The notes under the pieces were generated by a model. That model was not told the origin of the DNA, made no database searches, and saw nothing but the letters and a program-made list of their open reading frames with translations. Shown here in pieces: positions 41,723-48,154 of a stretch of DNA of 48,154 bases (position 1 is the first letter of the stretch; each line of letters begins with the position of its first letter). The position numbers and the translations under genes were made by a program. Origin of the DNA: Actinomycetes bacterium (GTDB taxonomy: Bacteria; Actinomycetota; Acidimicrobiia; Acidimicrobiales; RAAP-2); NCBI GenBank assembly GCA_021784205.1, contig JAJXTB010000008.1, positions 1-48,154 of the forward strand, written 5' to 3'.

Positions 41723-42241
41723 GTGGCTGACGTGAAACCGACGAGCGCCAAGACCCGTCTCAACGGTCCTGACTCGGTGATCAGGCTGTCGATGTCCATC
41801 ATCGAGTACTCGATCGTGCTGAGCCTCCTGATCGTTGCCGGTGACGTGCTGGTGCGTACCATCGTGGACTTCGTGCGCGTCAACTCCGCGGTGCCCGAGG
41901 CGGTGGTGACCGCGATCGACGGCATCCTCGTCGTGATCATCTTGATCGACATCGCCCACACCGTCTTCGGCAATCTGCGGTCCTTCACCTTTCCGGTGCG
42001 TCCCTTCCTCGTGATCGGCATCCTCGCGGGCGTGCGAGACATTCTCAGCGCCTCGGCCCACCTCACGTTGGACACGTCGCTGCCCGCCGTCCAGTTCCGT
42101 GACACCCTGATCTCTCTAGGCGTCGGCGTGGGCGTCGTCGTCTTCTTGCTCCTCGGCCTGCTCATCTTGCGCTTCGCCCAGCACCGCGACGAAGGTCGAG
42201 TCAGCCATTCAGCGCGTAGACAACCGTCACGAGAGCATTGA
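41723..42241 (+). CDS. PsiE-like membrane protein
   Basis: The 172-aa protein has four hydrophobic segments (about residues 26-45, 60-80, 90-107 and 128-150). The core AIDGILVVIILIDIAHTVFGNLRSF followed by RPFLVIGILAGVRDILSAS fits the phosphate-starvation-inducible PsiE family (role unknown). Starts with GTG 6 nt after TAGGGT. The last 41 nt overlap the convergent SIMPL gene, which may mean that the C-terminal basic tail is dispensable. PsiE assignment is moderate. Confidence 0.7.
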   Translation: MADVKPTSAKTRLNGPDSVIRLSMSIIEYSIVLSLLIVAGDVLVRTIVDFVRVNSAVPEAVVTAIDGILVVIILIDIAHTVFGNLRSFTFPVRPFLVIGILAGVRDILSASAHLTLDTSLPAVQFRDTLISLGVGVGVVVFLLLGLLILRFAQHRDEGRVSHSARRQPSREH

Positions 42242-42947
42242 CCGTTGCCGTGCCTCGCTGGAGCGGCACTGACGCCTTCGCCGCCGGGAACCCGGTGCCG
42301 TAGACGGCGTAGGGCAACGGCGACGCCGTGTTCTGCTCGGAGATCTTTATGACTCGCCCGAGGCTCGCGCCCCCAGCACTCGCGTATTCTCCCGCGGCCG
42401 CCCGCGCGTTCTTTATCGCGTCCGCACGTGCCGCGGCCAGGACTCGAGACTGGTTCGACAACGAGAACGTGACCCCGTAGAGCTGGGCGCCGTTGCCAGC
42501 GACGCGCACGGCGGCGTCAAGGGTCCGACCCGCGCTCGCCAGACGATGAGTCACGACACTCAGAACGTCACTGACGGTAAAGCCAGTGACAACTCCCGAC
42601 GAGTTCGTGTTGGTCGAGATGTCAAGACCCGTCGTCTGCATGTCCTTTCGCGCAATCCCGTTCGCGATGAGCGAGGACTCGAGAGCTCCCACCCGAGCAT
42701 TGTTCTCCTCCAGGGCGGCCGAGGCCGTTATGGCTGTCGAGTTCACCCCGATCTGATAGCTAAGCGTGTCGGGCGCGCCCTGCGCGGTTCCATTGCCGGT
42801 GACCGTGACGGTCGACGCGACCACGGTCGATCCCGGATGACGCACGAGGACCGCACTGACGACCAGCGCGGCGCCCACGACGACGGCCGCGACCGCTCCT
42901 CGCCACAGCCCCGCGCGACTCCGCCCACTGTCGATGACCTCAACCAT
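42201..42947 (-). CDS. SIMPL domain-containing protein (DUF541)
   Basis: The 248-aa protein has one N-terminal membrane helix (GAVAAVVVGAALVVSAVLV) acting as anchor or signal. The DUF541/SIMPL domain follows: VTVTGNGTAQGAPDTLSYQIGV, ALEENNARVGALESSLIANGIARKDMQTTGLDIS, and AARADAIKNARAAAGEYASAGGASLGRVIKISE. SIMPL proteins are periplasmic or surface proteins of poorly defined role; some protect from oxidative stress. ATG follows GAGGAGG. Divergent from the Tat flavoprotein gene. Confidence 0.92.
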   Translation of the reverse strand: MVEVIDSGRSRAGLWRGAVAAVVVGAALVVSAVLVRHPGSTVVASTVTVTGNGTAQGAPDTLSYQIGVNSTAITASAALEENNARVGALESSLIANGIARKDMQTTGLDISTNTNSSGVVTGFTVSDVLSVVTHRLASAGRTLDAAVRVAGNGAQLYGVTFSLSNQSRVLAAARADAIKNARAAAGEYASAGGASLGRVIKISEQNTASPLPYAVYGTGFPAAKASVPLQRGTATVNALVTVVYALNG

Positions 42948-43007
42948 GATCCTCCTCTGTTCACCTCTGACGTGTCCGACGGGGCCCGCGCCTTACGCGA
43001 CGAGCAC

Positions 43008-43013
43008 TATCGT
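43008..43013 (+). promoter_or_regulatory. -10 element of leaderless flavoprotein gene
   Basis: TATCGT is followed by cagccc and the ATG at 43020, exactly 6 nt. It fixes the start that yields the Tat signal and rules out the much longer open frame upstream. Confidence 0.6.
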
Positions 43014-43019
43014 CAGCCC

Positions 43020-44600
43020 ATGGACGCACCCACCCGCCGCGAATTCCTTGCGCGCGGGGCCGCCTGGGGGGCGCTCGGGCTTGGCGTGGCGGCGGGCGCC
43101 GTGCTCTCGGGCTGCGCGTCGACGACCCCCGCCTCAGGCCCCACGACGGCCGCGCCGCGGCGCCCCGCGAGTGAAGTCGAATGGCGACGACTGGCCCGCA
43201 CCCTGCGCGGCACCCTGGTGCGACCCGGTGACCTCGCCTACGCGCAGGGCCGACTCCTCTTCGACGTCGCGGTGGCACCATCACGTCCCCAGGGAATCGC
43301 CTACTGCGCATCGAACGACGACGTCGCGCGATGTCTCGCCTTCGCGCGCGAGCACGACATCGCGGTCACCTCAAGGTCCGGCGGACATAGTTATGCGGGT
43401 TACTCGTGCAACGACGGACTGGTCATCGACGTAACGCTGCTCTCTCGCGTAAAGGTCGACAACTCGTCCTCGCGCGTCGTCGTCGGCGCAGGAACGCGCC
43501 TCATCGATCTCTACGACGCACTGGCCCAGCACAGACGACTCGTGCCGGCGGGCTCGTGTCCGAGCGTTGGCGTGGCGGGACTCACCCTCGGCGGCGGGGT
43601 CGGTGTGCTGACTCGTCGGTACGGGCTCACGTGCGACAACCTGCTGGAGACGACCACGGTGCTCGCCGACTCGACGACTCTCACGGTGAACGACTCGACT
43701 CACCCCGAGCTTCTGTGGGCCCAGCGCGGCGGTGGCGGCGGCAACTTCGGCGTGACGACGCAACTGACCTACCGCACTCACGACCTTCCCACTCTCACAC
43801 TCTTCAGCCTTCACTTTCCGTGGGCCGCGGCCCGCGACGTCCTGATGGCGTGGATGTCGTGGATTCCCCACCAGAGCGACGACCTCTGGACGAACTGTCT
43901 CCTCGAGAGCGCTGGCGCCGACGGACTCGGCGTCTCGGTGAGCGGCGTCTGGTGCGGATTTCCGTCGAGCCTCGACGGGCTGGTCAACTCCTTCATCGCC
44001 GAGACCCACGCGACACCCACCTCGCGATTCGTCGGCGGCGACGACTACCTCGCGGCGATGGCCATCGAGGCTGGCTGCAGCTCGCTCTCGATTGCCGCGT
44101 GCCACTTGAGCGGAGAGGGAGCGGGCGTCCTCGGCCGCGCGGCCTTTCACGCCAAGTCGAGCTTCGTCGTCGCACCGTGGAGCGCCGCGCGTGTCGAGAA
44201 TGCGCTGGGCTCACTCGAGCAACTCGCCGGGCGCAGTCCCGACCTAGGCGCCGCCCTCGCCTTTGACGCCCTCGGCGGGGCCGTCTCGCGCGTGGGCGCC
44301 GACGCGACCGCCTTCGCCCACCGTTCGGCCATCGCCGACATCCAGGCGACGCACTCGTGGTCCACCTACTCGTCGCGCGCGCAAGTGGCCGCCGGTGACG
44401 AGTGGCTAGGCCAGCTGGCGGCTCACGTCTTCGAATCGGCTGCCGGAGCGTACGTCAACTACATCGACCCCACCCTTGACGGCTGGCTCGACGCCTACTA
44501 CGGCGACCACGTCGCGCACTTGAGCCGGGTAAAGCGATGGGCCGATCCCGATGACGTCTTTCACTTCGCCCAGTCGATCCCCCTCCGAGCACCGTTGTAA
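43020..44600 (+). CDS. Tat-exported FAD-binding oxidoreductase (berberine-bridge type), predicted lipoprotein
   Basis: The 526-aa product begins MDAPTRREFLARGAAWGALG, a twin-arginine signal, and reaches a lipobox LSGC (Cys32), suggesting a Tat-exported lipoprotein on the outer face of the membrane. The FAD_binding_4 domain shows TSRSGGHSYAGYS with His123, and PAGSCPSVGVAGLTLGGGVG with Cys180. These align with the two residues that hold FAD bicovalently in berberine-bridge enzymes. The C-terminal BBE segment is present (AYVNYIDPTLDGWLDAYYGDHVAHLSRVKRWADPDDVFHFAQSI). Substrate is likely a sugar or alcohol, but unknown. Confidence 0.93.
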   Translation: MDAPTRREFLARGAAWGALGLGVAAGAVLSGCASTTPASGPTTAAPRRPASEVEWRRLARTLRGTLVRPGDLAYAQGRLLFDVAVAPSRPQGIAYCASNDDVARCLAFAREHDIAVTSRSGGHSYAGYSCNDGLVIDVTLLSRVKVDNSSSRVVVGAGTRLIDLYDALAQHRRLVPAGSCPSVGVAGLTLGGGVGVLTRRYGLTCDNLLETTTVLADSTTLTVNDSTHPELLWAQRGGGGGNFGVTTQLTYRTHDLPTLTLFSLHFPWAAARDVLMAWMSWIPHQSDDLWTNCLLESAGADGLGVSVSGVWCGFPSSLDGLVNSFIAETHATPTSRFVGGDDYLAAMAIEAGCSSLSIAACHLSGEGAGVLGRAAFHAKSSFVVAPWSAARVENALGSLEQLAGRSPDLGAALAFDALGGAVSRVGADATAFAHRSAIADIQATHSWSTYSSRAQVAAGDEWLGQLAAHVFESAAGAYVNYIDPTLDGWLDAYYGDHVAHLSRVKRWADPDDVFHFAQSIPLRAPL

Positions 44601-44674
44601 CGCTCTCCCACCACCCGACGGCGGAACCTGAACCGTTGCCAAACTGGATGTCCTGCGATCTTCCCGAACGATCA

Positions 44675-44692
44675 CGTCGCGCCGGGGCGACG
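44675..44692. terminator. possible bidirectional hairpin between convergent genes
   Basis: CGTCGC-gccggg-GCGACG is a perfect 6-bp GC-rich stem in the 108-nt gap between the convergent flavoprotein and glyoxalase genes. There is no T-run, so termination is only suggested by its position. Confidence 0.35.
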
Positions 44693-44708
44693 GCGAGACT
44701 GCGGCCGG

Positions 44709-45107
44709 CTAACCCATGCTCACAAACTCGAGCTGGACGTTGTCGGGGTCGCGAAAAACGACGACGGAGTAGCCCACCTGGTCGTTGACGGGCGAATGCT
44801 CAATCCCCAACTCGCTCAAACGGGCCTGCCAGGCCTCGAGCTCCTCGTGGTTCTTCACGCCGAAACTCACGTGGTCGAGTCCCGTGACGACCTCACTGAA
44901 GCGCTCGGAATCGTTGGCGTCGTGGGCGTGAAGGCCCACCATGACTGAGAAATCGTGGGTGGCGAGCAAGACGAAGCTGCCGGCGCCGTCCGGGTGGGGG
45001 CCCTCCATCACCCGCGTTAGCCCCAGCACCTCCTCGTACCAGGACACGCTGCGCGCGACATCGGTCACCGTGAGTGCCACGTGATTGATATTCGAGATCT
45101 CTGGCAT
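44709..45107 (-). CDS. VOC (glyoxalase/bleomycin-resistance) family protein
   Basis: The 132-aa protein has the two-module VOC fold: SNINHVALTVTDVARSVSWYEEVLGL opens the first beta-alpha-beta unit (His9), LDHVSFGVKNHEELEAWQARL the second, and it ends VVFRDPDNVQLEFVSM with a metal-binding Glu. Conserved His and Glu suggest a metal site. Members include glyoxalase I, epimerases and dioxygenases, so the substrate is open. ATG at 45107 follows GAGGGAG. A TTTACT-17-TAGATT promoter and a short hairpin lie upstream. Confidence 0.92.
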   Translation of the reverse strand: MPEISNINHVALTVTDVARSVSWYEEVLGLTRVMEGPHPDGAGSFVLLATHDFSVMVGLHAHDANDSERFSEVVTGLDHVSFGVKNHEELEAWQARLSELGIEHSPVNDQVGYSVVVFRDPDNVQLEFVSMG

Positions 45108-45131
45108 TCGTTCACTCCCTCATTCCCCGAG

Positions 45132-45146
45132 GTGGGCACAGCCCAC
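45132..45146. promoter_or_regulatory. hairpin at the 5' end of the glyoxalase-fold transcript
   Basis: GTGGGC-aca-GCCCAC is a perfect 6-bp stem with a 3-nt loop. It lies a few bases downstream of the predicted transcription start, so it would form the very 5' end of the mRNA. It may stabilise the transcript or be an operator. Confidence 0.4.
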
Positions 45147-45155
45147 GATGAGGAC

Positions 45156-45184
45156 AATCTACGGAGCCGCGACCCAGGAGTAAA
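45156..45184 (-). promoter_or_regulatory. promoter of glyoxalase-fold gene
   Basis: On the minus strand TTTACT (45179-45184) and TAGATT (45156-45161) are separated by 17 nt, a sigma-70-like spacing. It gives a leader of about 40 nt to the ATG at 45107. Confidence 0.5.
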
Positions 45185-45973
45185 GCCCAGTGGGGGCCAC
45201 GTGACCAATCGCTCGTCCAAGAGTTCTCCTCCCGGGAGCCGTGAATTGCGAAGCGCGATGCGTGAACGTCGTCGCGGGTGGTCCAAGGCGGGTGTGGCCA
45301 CATCCTCATGGTCGATCATCCCACTGCGCGGTGCCCCCACGATCACCCCGTCCGTTCGCTGGCCGAATGACCCATGAGACCCGAACGCGGCTGAAACCTG
45401 ACTGAGACAGCTTCTAACGACGGGCTCAGCCCGCTCAACTGGCAACTACCCGTCACCGACTGGAGAACAACCTCTCCGTCGTCCACTTTCGACTTTCTGT
45501 CCACACTCTGCGCCACCGTCCGTGTCACGTGAGCCGACGGTGAAGAATGCGGCTGCGAGCGGGTAGAGGCCACAACCGAACAGATACCCCCGCGATCTGT
45601 GGCCGGCACGCCGTAGGCGAAGGGGCATGGCTGAAAGTGGCGATCCTCCCCTAGAGTCGAAATCAAGAGCGGTTCCGTTCATTGTTGAATTTCCACCCGC
45701 CGCAGTGACGGGCACTTGACCTGGAGGTGTGCGGTGGGTCGTGGTGAATGGACGTTGACGGCTACGTCTACCGCATCCAAGGTCGGGTCTCACATTCGGC
45801 AACGCGAGGTACCGCGCCCGTTTCTCCTTCTCGAACGCCAGCGGCTGTTGTGGGAGGAGCTGATTGGAGCGTCCTCTCCCCGGCAAAGTCGTTGATCTCG
45901 AGTGCGAAATGGTTGACGGCACCAGCCGGTCACTGTGAACGCAAATCGTCGCTAGCAAAGAAAGAGGTGCGTT
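45185..45973. other. about 800 nt without a convincing gene
   Basis: Short frames are open on both strands, but none has a recognisable protein, a Shine-Dalgarno start or the local TANNNT-6-ATG signature. The base composition is less GC-rich than in the neighbouring genes. The frame at 45748-45990 (plus) and a 186-codon frame on the minus strand (45446-46006) look like chance openings. It could hold a decayed gene, a small RNA or the csbD regulatory region; a TTGACG at 45914-45919 is the only promoter-like word near csbD and lacks a good -10. Confidence 0.5.
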
Positions 45974-46198
45974 ATGGCAGGAAAAGTTGAGAAGGTGAAG
46001 GGCCAAGTTGAAGAGGTCGTCGGCGTCCTCACTAATAATAAGAAGCTTGAGTCCCGAGGCAAGGCTGACCGCCGAGTTGGTAAGGCTAAAGAGAAGGTTG
46101 GCCGGGTTGAAGATGCTGTCGAGAAGCTGGCCAAGTCAGCGAAGAAGAAGGCCGGCAAGGTCAGTGACAGAGCCAAGGGTGCGTCGCATCGCCCGTAG
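45974..46198 (+). CDS. CsbD family stress protein
   Basis: The 74-aa very Lys/Glu-rich protein opens MAGKVEKVKGQVEEVVGVLT and continues with KADRRVGKAKEKVGRVEDAVEKL, repeating heptad-like KxK patterns typical of CsbD-like proteins, which are general-stress (sigma-B type) proteins of unknown action. A long Lys-rich tail KKKAGKVSDRAKGA follows. The ATG is preceded by AAAGAGGTG. It lies 114 nt upstream of another small gene, the DUF6131-like membrane peptide. Confidence 0.88.
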   Translation: MAGKVEKVKGQVEEVVGVLTNNKKLESRGKADRRVGKAKEKVGRVEDAVEKLAKSAKKKAGKVSDRAKGASHRP

Positions 46199-46312
46199 TT
46201 CCAGCGCCGCCGCGGCGCTCTCGATCGGTACGTTTGCGTGCGCGCCTATCGAGGCTGCGTCCCGACGGCAGCGAGTGGGGTCACGAATCTATCGAGTAAC
46301 TGAGGAGGTTTC

Positions 46313-46468
46313 ATGATTATCTTTGGCATCGTTCTGCTCATCATTGGACTCATCACCGGGGTCGCAATCATTTGGACCATTGGAATGATCGTGTTGGTCA
46401 TCGGGCTGGTTCTCTTGGTTGCGGGGACGCTGGGCCACGCCGTCGGGGGCCGACGACACTACTTCTAA
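46313..46468 (+). CDS. DUF6131-like small membrane protein
   Basis: A 51-aa peptide starts at ATG 46313, 6 nt after TGAGGAGG, a strong Shine-Dalgarno. It has two hydrophobic helices (MIIFGIVLLIIGLITGVAII, then IGMIVLVIGLVLLVAGTLG) and ends with the basic tail AVGGRRHYF. This matches the short two-helix proteins with a GGRRHYW/F end annotated DUF6131 in mycobacteria and relatives. Function is unknown. Together with the CsbD gene it forms a small stress-type pair. Confidence 0.85.
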   Translation: MIIFGIVLLIIGLITGVAIIWTIGMIVLVIGLVLLVAGTLGHAVGGRRHYF

Positions 46469-46515
46469 ACTCGCAAAATTCCGTGTAGCAAGCTGATCCA
46501 AGAAGGTTGGGACGA

Positions 46516-46695
46516 TTACGCGTCTCGCGTCGCCATACGCCAGGCGCCGAGCGCGGTCCAGCCCACGAACCAGAGCACGATGACCACGATGGCCGCGGTG
46601 GTTGATTCGGGCACCAGGTGATCGCCACTTCCTGGACCTCCTCCACCGAAGACTTGGGGCAGCCGTTGCAACTGAGTGATCTCTAGTGAGTCCAC
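46516..46695 (-). pseudogene. C-terminal remnant of an ABC-2 type transporter permease
   Basis: In one minus-strand frame directly after the tnpB stop, an open stretch reads LQRLPQVFGGGGPGSGDHLV, then a hydrophobic helix AAIVVIVLWFVGWTALGAW, and ends RMATRDA-stop at 46516. A last transmembrane helix closed by LGAWR....RDA is the usual end of ABC-2 permeases. No start or earlier helices are present, because the upstream side is the IS607-type element. The rest of the gene would be expected beyond the window edge, past the element. Confidence 0.65.
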
Positions 46696-48060
46696 TCATG
46701 CTGCACTCCTCACGGAGTTGTTCCGCCCGACTAACGCCGGACTTCCCTTTCGCGTGTCATTGCCAGCCGCTGAGAGAACCCCAGTCTGATGCTCGGCTCC
46801 ACGCTTTTCCGGGACTCCAACTGAGCCCAGGCTCGCCCAACGGGCGAGATTGATGGCGGCGTTGTCGTCGCGCTGGTGTGAAGAGTTGCATTCTTCACAG
46901 GTCCAGTGCTCCAACCAGCCAATGCCTTGCACGTGACCACAGTCGTGGCACGTCTTGGAAGAAGGAAAGAACTGATCGGCTTCGATCAAGGTGGACCCGT
47001 ACCAGGGGCACTTGTAGCGAAGCTGACGACGGATCTCTCCGAGTGCTACGTCAGAGAGACCACGACGACGCGAACGCGCGCCGGGGAGACCTCTTTGTTG
47101 CAGCAGTGACGCCGCATCCAGACCTTCGACCACAATCACGCCGTGGGTTTTGGCGAGGTTGGTGGTGAAGACGTGGATGGTGTGCTGGCGTAAGTGGGCC
47201 ACCTCGGCGTGCAGGCGGGCGATCTTGGCCGCGGTCTCGGCGTACTGTCGTGAACCACGGGTTCGACGAGTCCTCTGGCGTTGGAGTCGACGCAGTTCGC
47301 TGAGTCGATGTTCGAGGGCTCGGGGATTGGCGAGTTCGCCAATGACTTCGTTGATGGTAGCGACCGTCGCCAGACGTCGCACGCCTACGTCGATGCCGAC
47401 AGTGGAGTCGCTTTGGGCAACGCCGGCTTGTTGGGGACGAGCGACACTCACCCGCACGGCGGCGATAATGCGCTCTCCTTGGCGCGAGACCGTGACTCCA
47501 AGGATCTTGGCTCGATTCATTGCAATGAGCCGCTCGATCCGTCGGGTGTTCTCGTGCGTGCGCAGAGTGCCCAGCACCGGCAGGGTGAGGTGTCGTCGGT
47601 CGGCTTCGAGGCGCATGGTGCCGGTAGTAAAGGAGAAGCGGTTACGGTCTTTGCCACGCTTCTTGAACCGGGGGAAGCCAATGCGACGACCGGCGATCTG
47701 ACCCGAACGCGACTTCTGCCAGCGCCAGTAGGCGTCAGTGGCGCCGCGTACGCCGTCGGCGAAGACTTCCTTCGAGATTTCTTGCCACCAAACCTCACCG
47801 GTGGTGTCGCTGACACAGACGGTATTCTTCTCGGCGTTCCAACGCTTGCGCAGTGAGTAAAACGAGGGGGGCGTCCCCGACTCGCCGGTCTCATGGTAAC
47901 GATCGAGGTCGGACTTCATCTGATCGAGCGTCCAGTTAAAGGCCTTGCGACGAGCGCCAAAGAATCGACTGATCTGGACCGACTGTTCGAGCGTGGGCTC
48001 GAGCGCGAAGGTGAAGGCTTGAATGATCTGGCCCTCGGGTGGGCAGTACCTACGCGGCAT
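46696..48060 (-). CDS. tnpB: TnpB, RNA-guided RuvC nuclease of an IS607-type element
   Basis: TnpB proteins are transposon-encoded RNA-guided DNA nucleases, ancestors of Cas12. The 454-aa product has the N-terminal helix-turn-helix/WED part (EQSVQISRFFGARRKAFNWTLDQMK, later GFPRFKKRGK). The RuvC triad is intact: Asp224 in VGIDVGVRRLAT, Glu312 in VIVVEGLD, Asp398 in HQRDDNAAINLAR. The zinc ribbon has Cys371/374 (CHDC) and Cys388/391 (CEEC). The length is slightly above the usual 400 aa. The 3' end and the sequence just past it are where a guide (omega) RNA would be expected. ATG overlaps the tnpA stop. Confidence 0.94.
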   Translation of the reverse strand: MPRRYCPPEGQIIQAFTFALEPTLEQSVQISRFFGARRKAFNWTLDQMKSDLDRYHETGESGTPPSFYSLRKRWNAEKNTVCVSDTTGEVWWQEISKEVFADGVRGATDAYWRWQKSRSGQIAGRRIGFPRFKKRGKDRNRFSFTTGTMRLEADRRHLTLPVLGTLRTHENTRRIERLIAMNRAKILGVTVSRQGERIIAAVRVSVARPQQAGVAQSDSTVGIDVGVRRLATVATINEVIGELANPRALEHRLSELRRLQRQRTRRTRGSRQYAETAAKIARLHAEVAHLRQHTIHVFTTNLAKTHGVIVVEGLDAASLLQQRGLPGARSRRRGLSDVALGEIRRQLRYKCPWYGSTLIEADQFFPSSKTCHDCGHVQGIGWLEHWTCEECNSSHQRDDNAAINLARWASLGSVGVPEKRGAEHQTGVLSAAGNDTRKGSPALVGRNNSVRSAA

Positions 48061-48154
48061 CGCTCGACTCCTGCGCTGCCGCCAAGGTTCTTGCCGCGCG
48101 ATGGACGCCCGCGCGTTTGCGGTAGAGGCGGGCCCAGAACGAGGTCGACACCTC
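48050..48154 (-). CDS. tnpA: IS607-family serine recombinase TnpA, C-terminal end
   Basis: The last 34 codons of a gene running off the window. They read EVSTSFWARLYRKRAGVHRA and end with an Ala-rich tail before TAG at 48050-48052. SFxARLYxxRxxxxRA is the C-terminal hallmark of IS607-type serine recombinases. The stop overlaps the tnpB start by 11 nt. The MerR-like HTH and catalytic Ser lie outside the window. Confidence 0.8.
   Translation of the reverse strand, partial: EVSTSFWARLYRKRAGVHRAARTLAAAQESSDAA

Larger units (their letters stand above)
46696..48154 (-). mobile_element. IS607-type insertion element (partial, tnpA-tnpB)
   Basis: The tail of a serine-recombinase tnpA overlaps tnpB by 11 nt on the minus strand, the standard IS607 order. 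The element's tnpB end abuts the remnant of an ABC permease gene. The tnpA end runs off the window. IS607 elements move through a serine recombinase and leave no target duplication, so exact ends cannot be read from sequence alone; the end past tnpB may extend somewhat below 46696. Confidence 0.8.

Noticed and set aside
45446..46006. 186-codon minus-strand frame over the gap before csbD
   Set aside because: No plausible start signal or family, mixed composition, and it overlaps the csbD start.
46289..46699. 136-codon minus-strand frame across the DUF6131-like gene
   Set aside because: Its sequence is a shadow; the frame one position over carries the ABC permease remnant and the plus strand carries the real two-helix peptide.

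Overview
This high-GC window reads as a chromosomal segment of an actinomycete. The evidence is F420-type enzymes (LLM and PPOX), a DUF2469 gene beside rplS, a SepIVA-like gene beside yceD/rpmF/rnc/fpg/smc/ftsY, PspA with HtpX and PspAB, and GTP-dependent PEP carboxykinase. The style (GTG starts, very tight gene packing, leaderless-looking promoters) and the small lineage-specific proteins suggest Acidimicrobiia, but that placement is an inference.

Layout. 1-44: 3' half of tRNA-Gly(TCC). 142-6100: accessory and metabolic genes (two unknown proteins, dienelactone hydrolase, MFS exporter, RecB/Cas4-like nuclease, DsbA-fold protein, DoxX). 6149-8717: F420 LLM oxidoreductase, divergent from purK-purE. 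8774-10985: membrane-stress operon pspA-htpX-pspAB. 11067-12993: a Cys-rich small protein, an MFS transporter and a membrane-anchored small protein preceded by an 8-codon upstream ORF. 12990-15569 (minus): nfo-fumC-pterin dehydratase operon. 15616-16026: PPOX enzyme.

16017-34299 is one almost unbroken minus-strand housekeeping run. In transcription order it is fakA-like, recG, rsmD, coaD, sepIVA-like, yceD, rpmF, plsX, acpP, rnc, fpg, smc, ftsY, ffh, rpsP, khpA, rimM, trmD, rplS, DUF2469 and an unknown gene. Most junctions overlap by 4 nt or are only a few bases apart. The run links ribosome and tRNA maturation, SRP targeting, chromosome condensation, DNA repair, fatty-acid/phospholipid synthesis and CoA synthesis. 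rpmB is transcribed divergently from fakA with an overlapping -10 region.

34612-45107: thiL, pckG, type II NADH dehydrogenase, MFS, tetR with a small secreted protein, FMN reductase, PsiE-like protein, SIMPL-domain protein, a Tat-exported berberine-bridge-type flavoprotein lipoprotein and a glyoxalase-fold protein. 45108-45973 has no convincing gene. 45974-46468 holds two small stress-type genes (CsbD and a DUF6131-like membrane peptide). 46516-48154 carries an IS607-type element (tnpA tail overlapping tnpB) that abuts the C-terminal remnant of an ABC-2 permease gene.

The strongest sequence-level pattern is a recurring start grammar. A TANNNT hexamer sits exactly 6 nt (sometimes 7-8) upstream of ATG/GTG with no Shine-Dalgarno, at more than ten genes on both strands. 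It implies leaderless transcription, fixes several start codons and supports small genes that could otherwise be dismissed. No CRISPR array, prophage or classical defence island is visible; the TnpB nuclease is the only RNA-guided system component.
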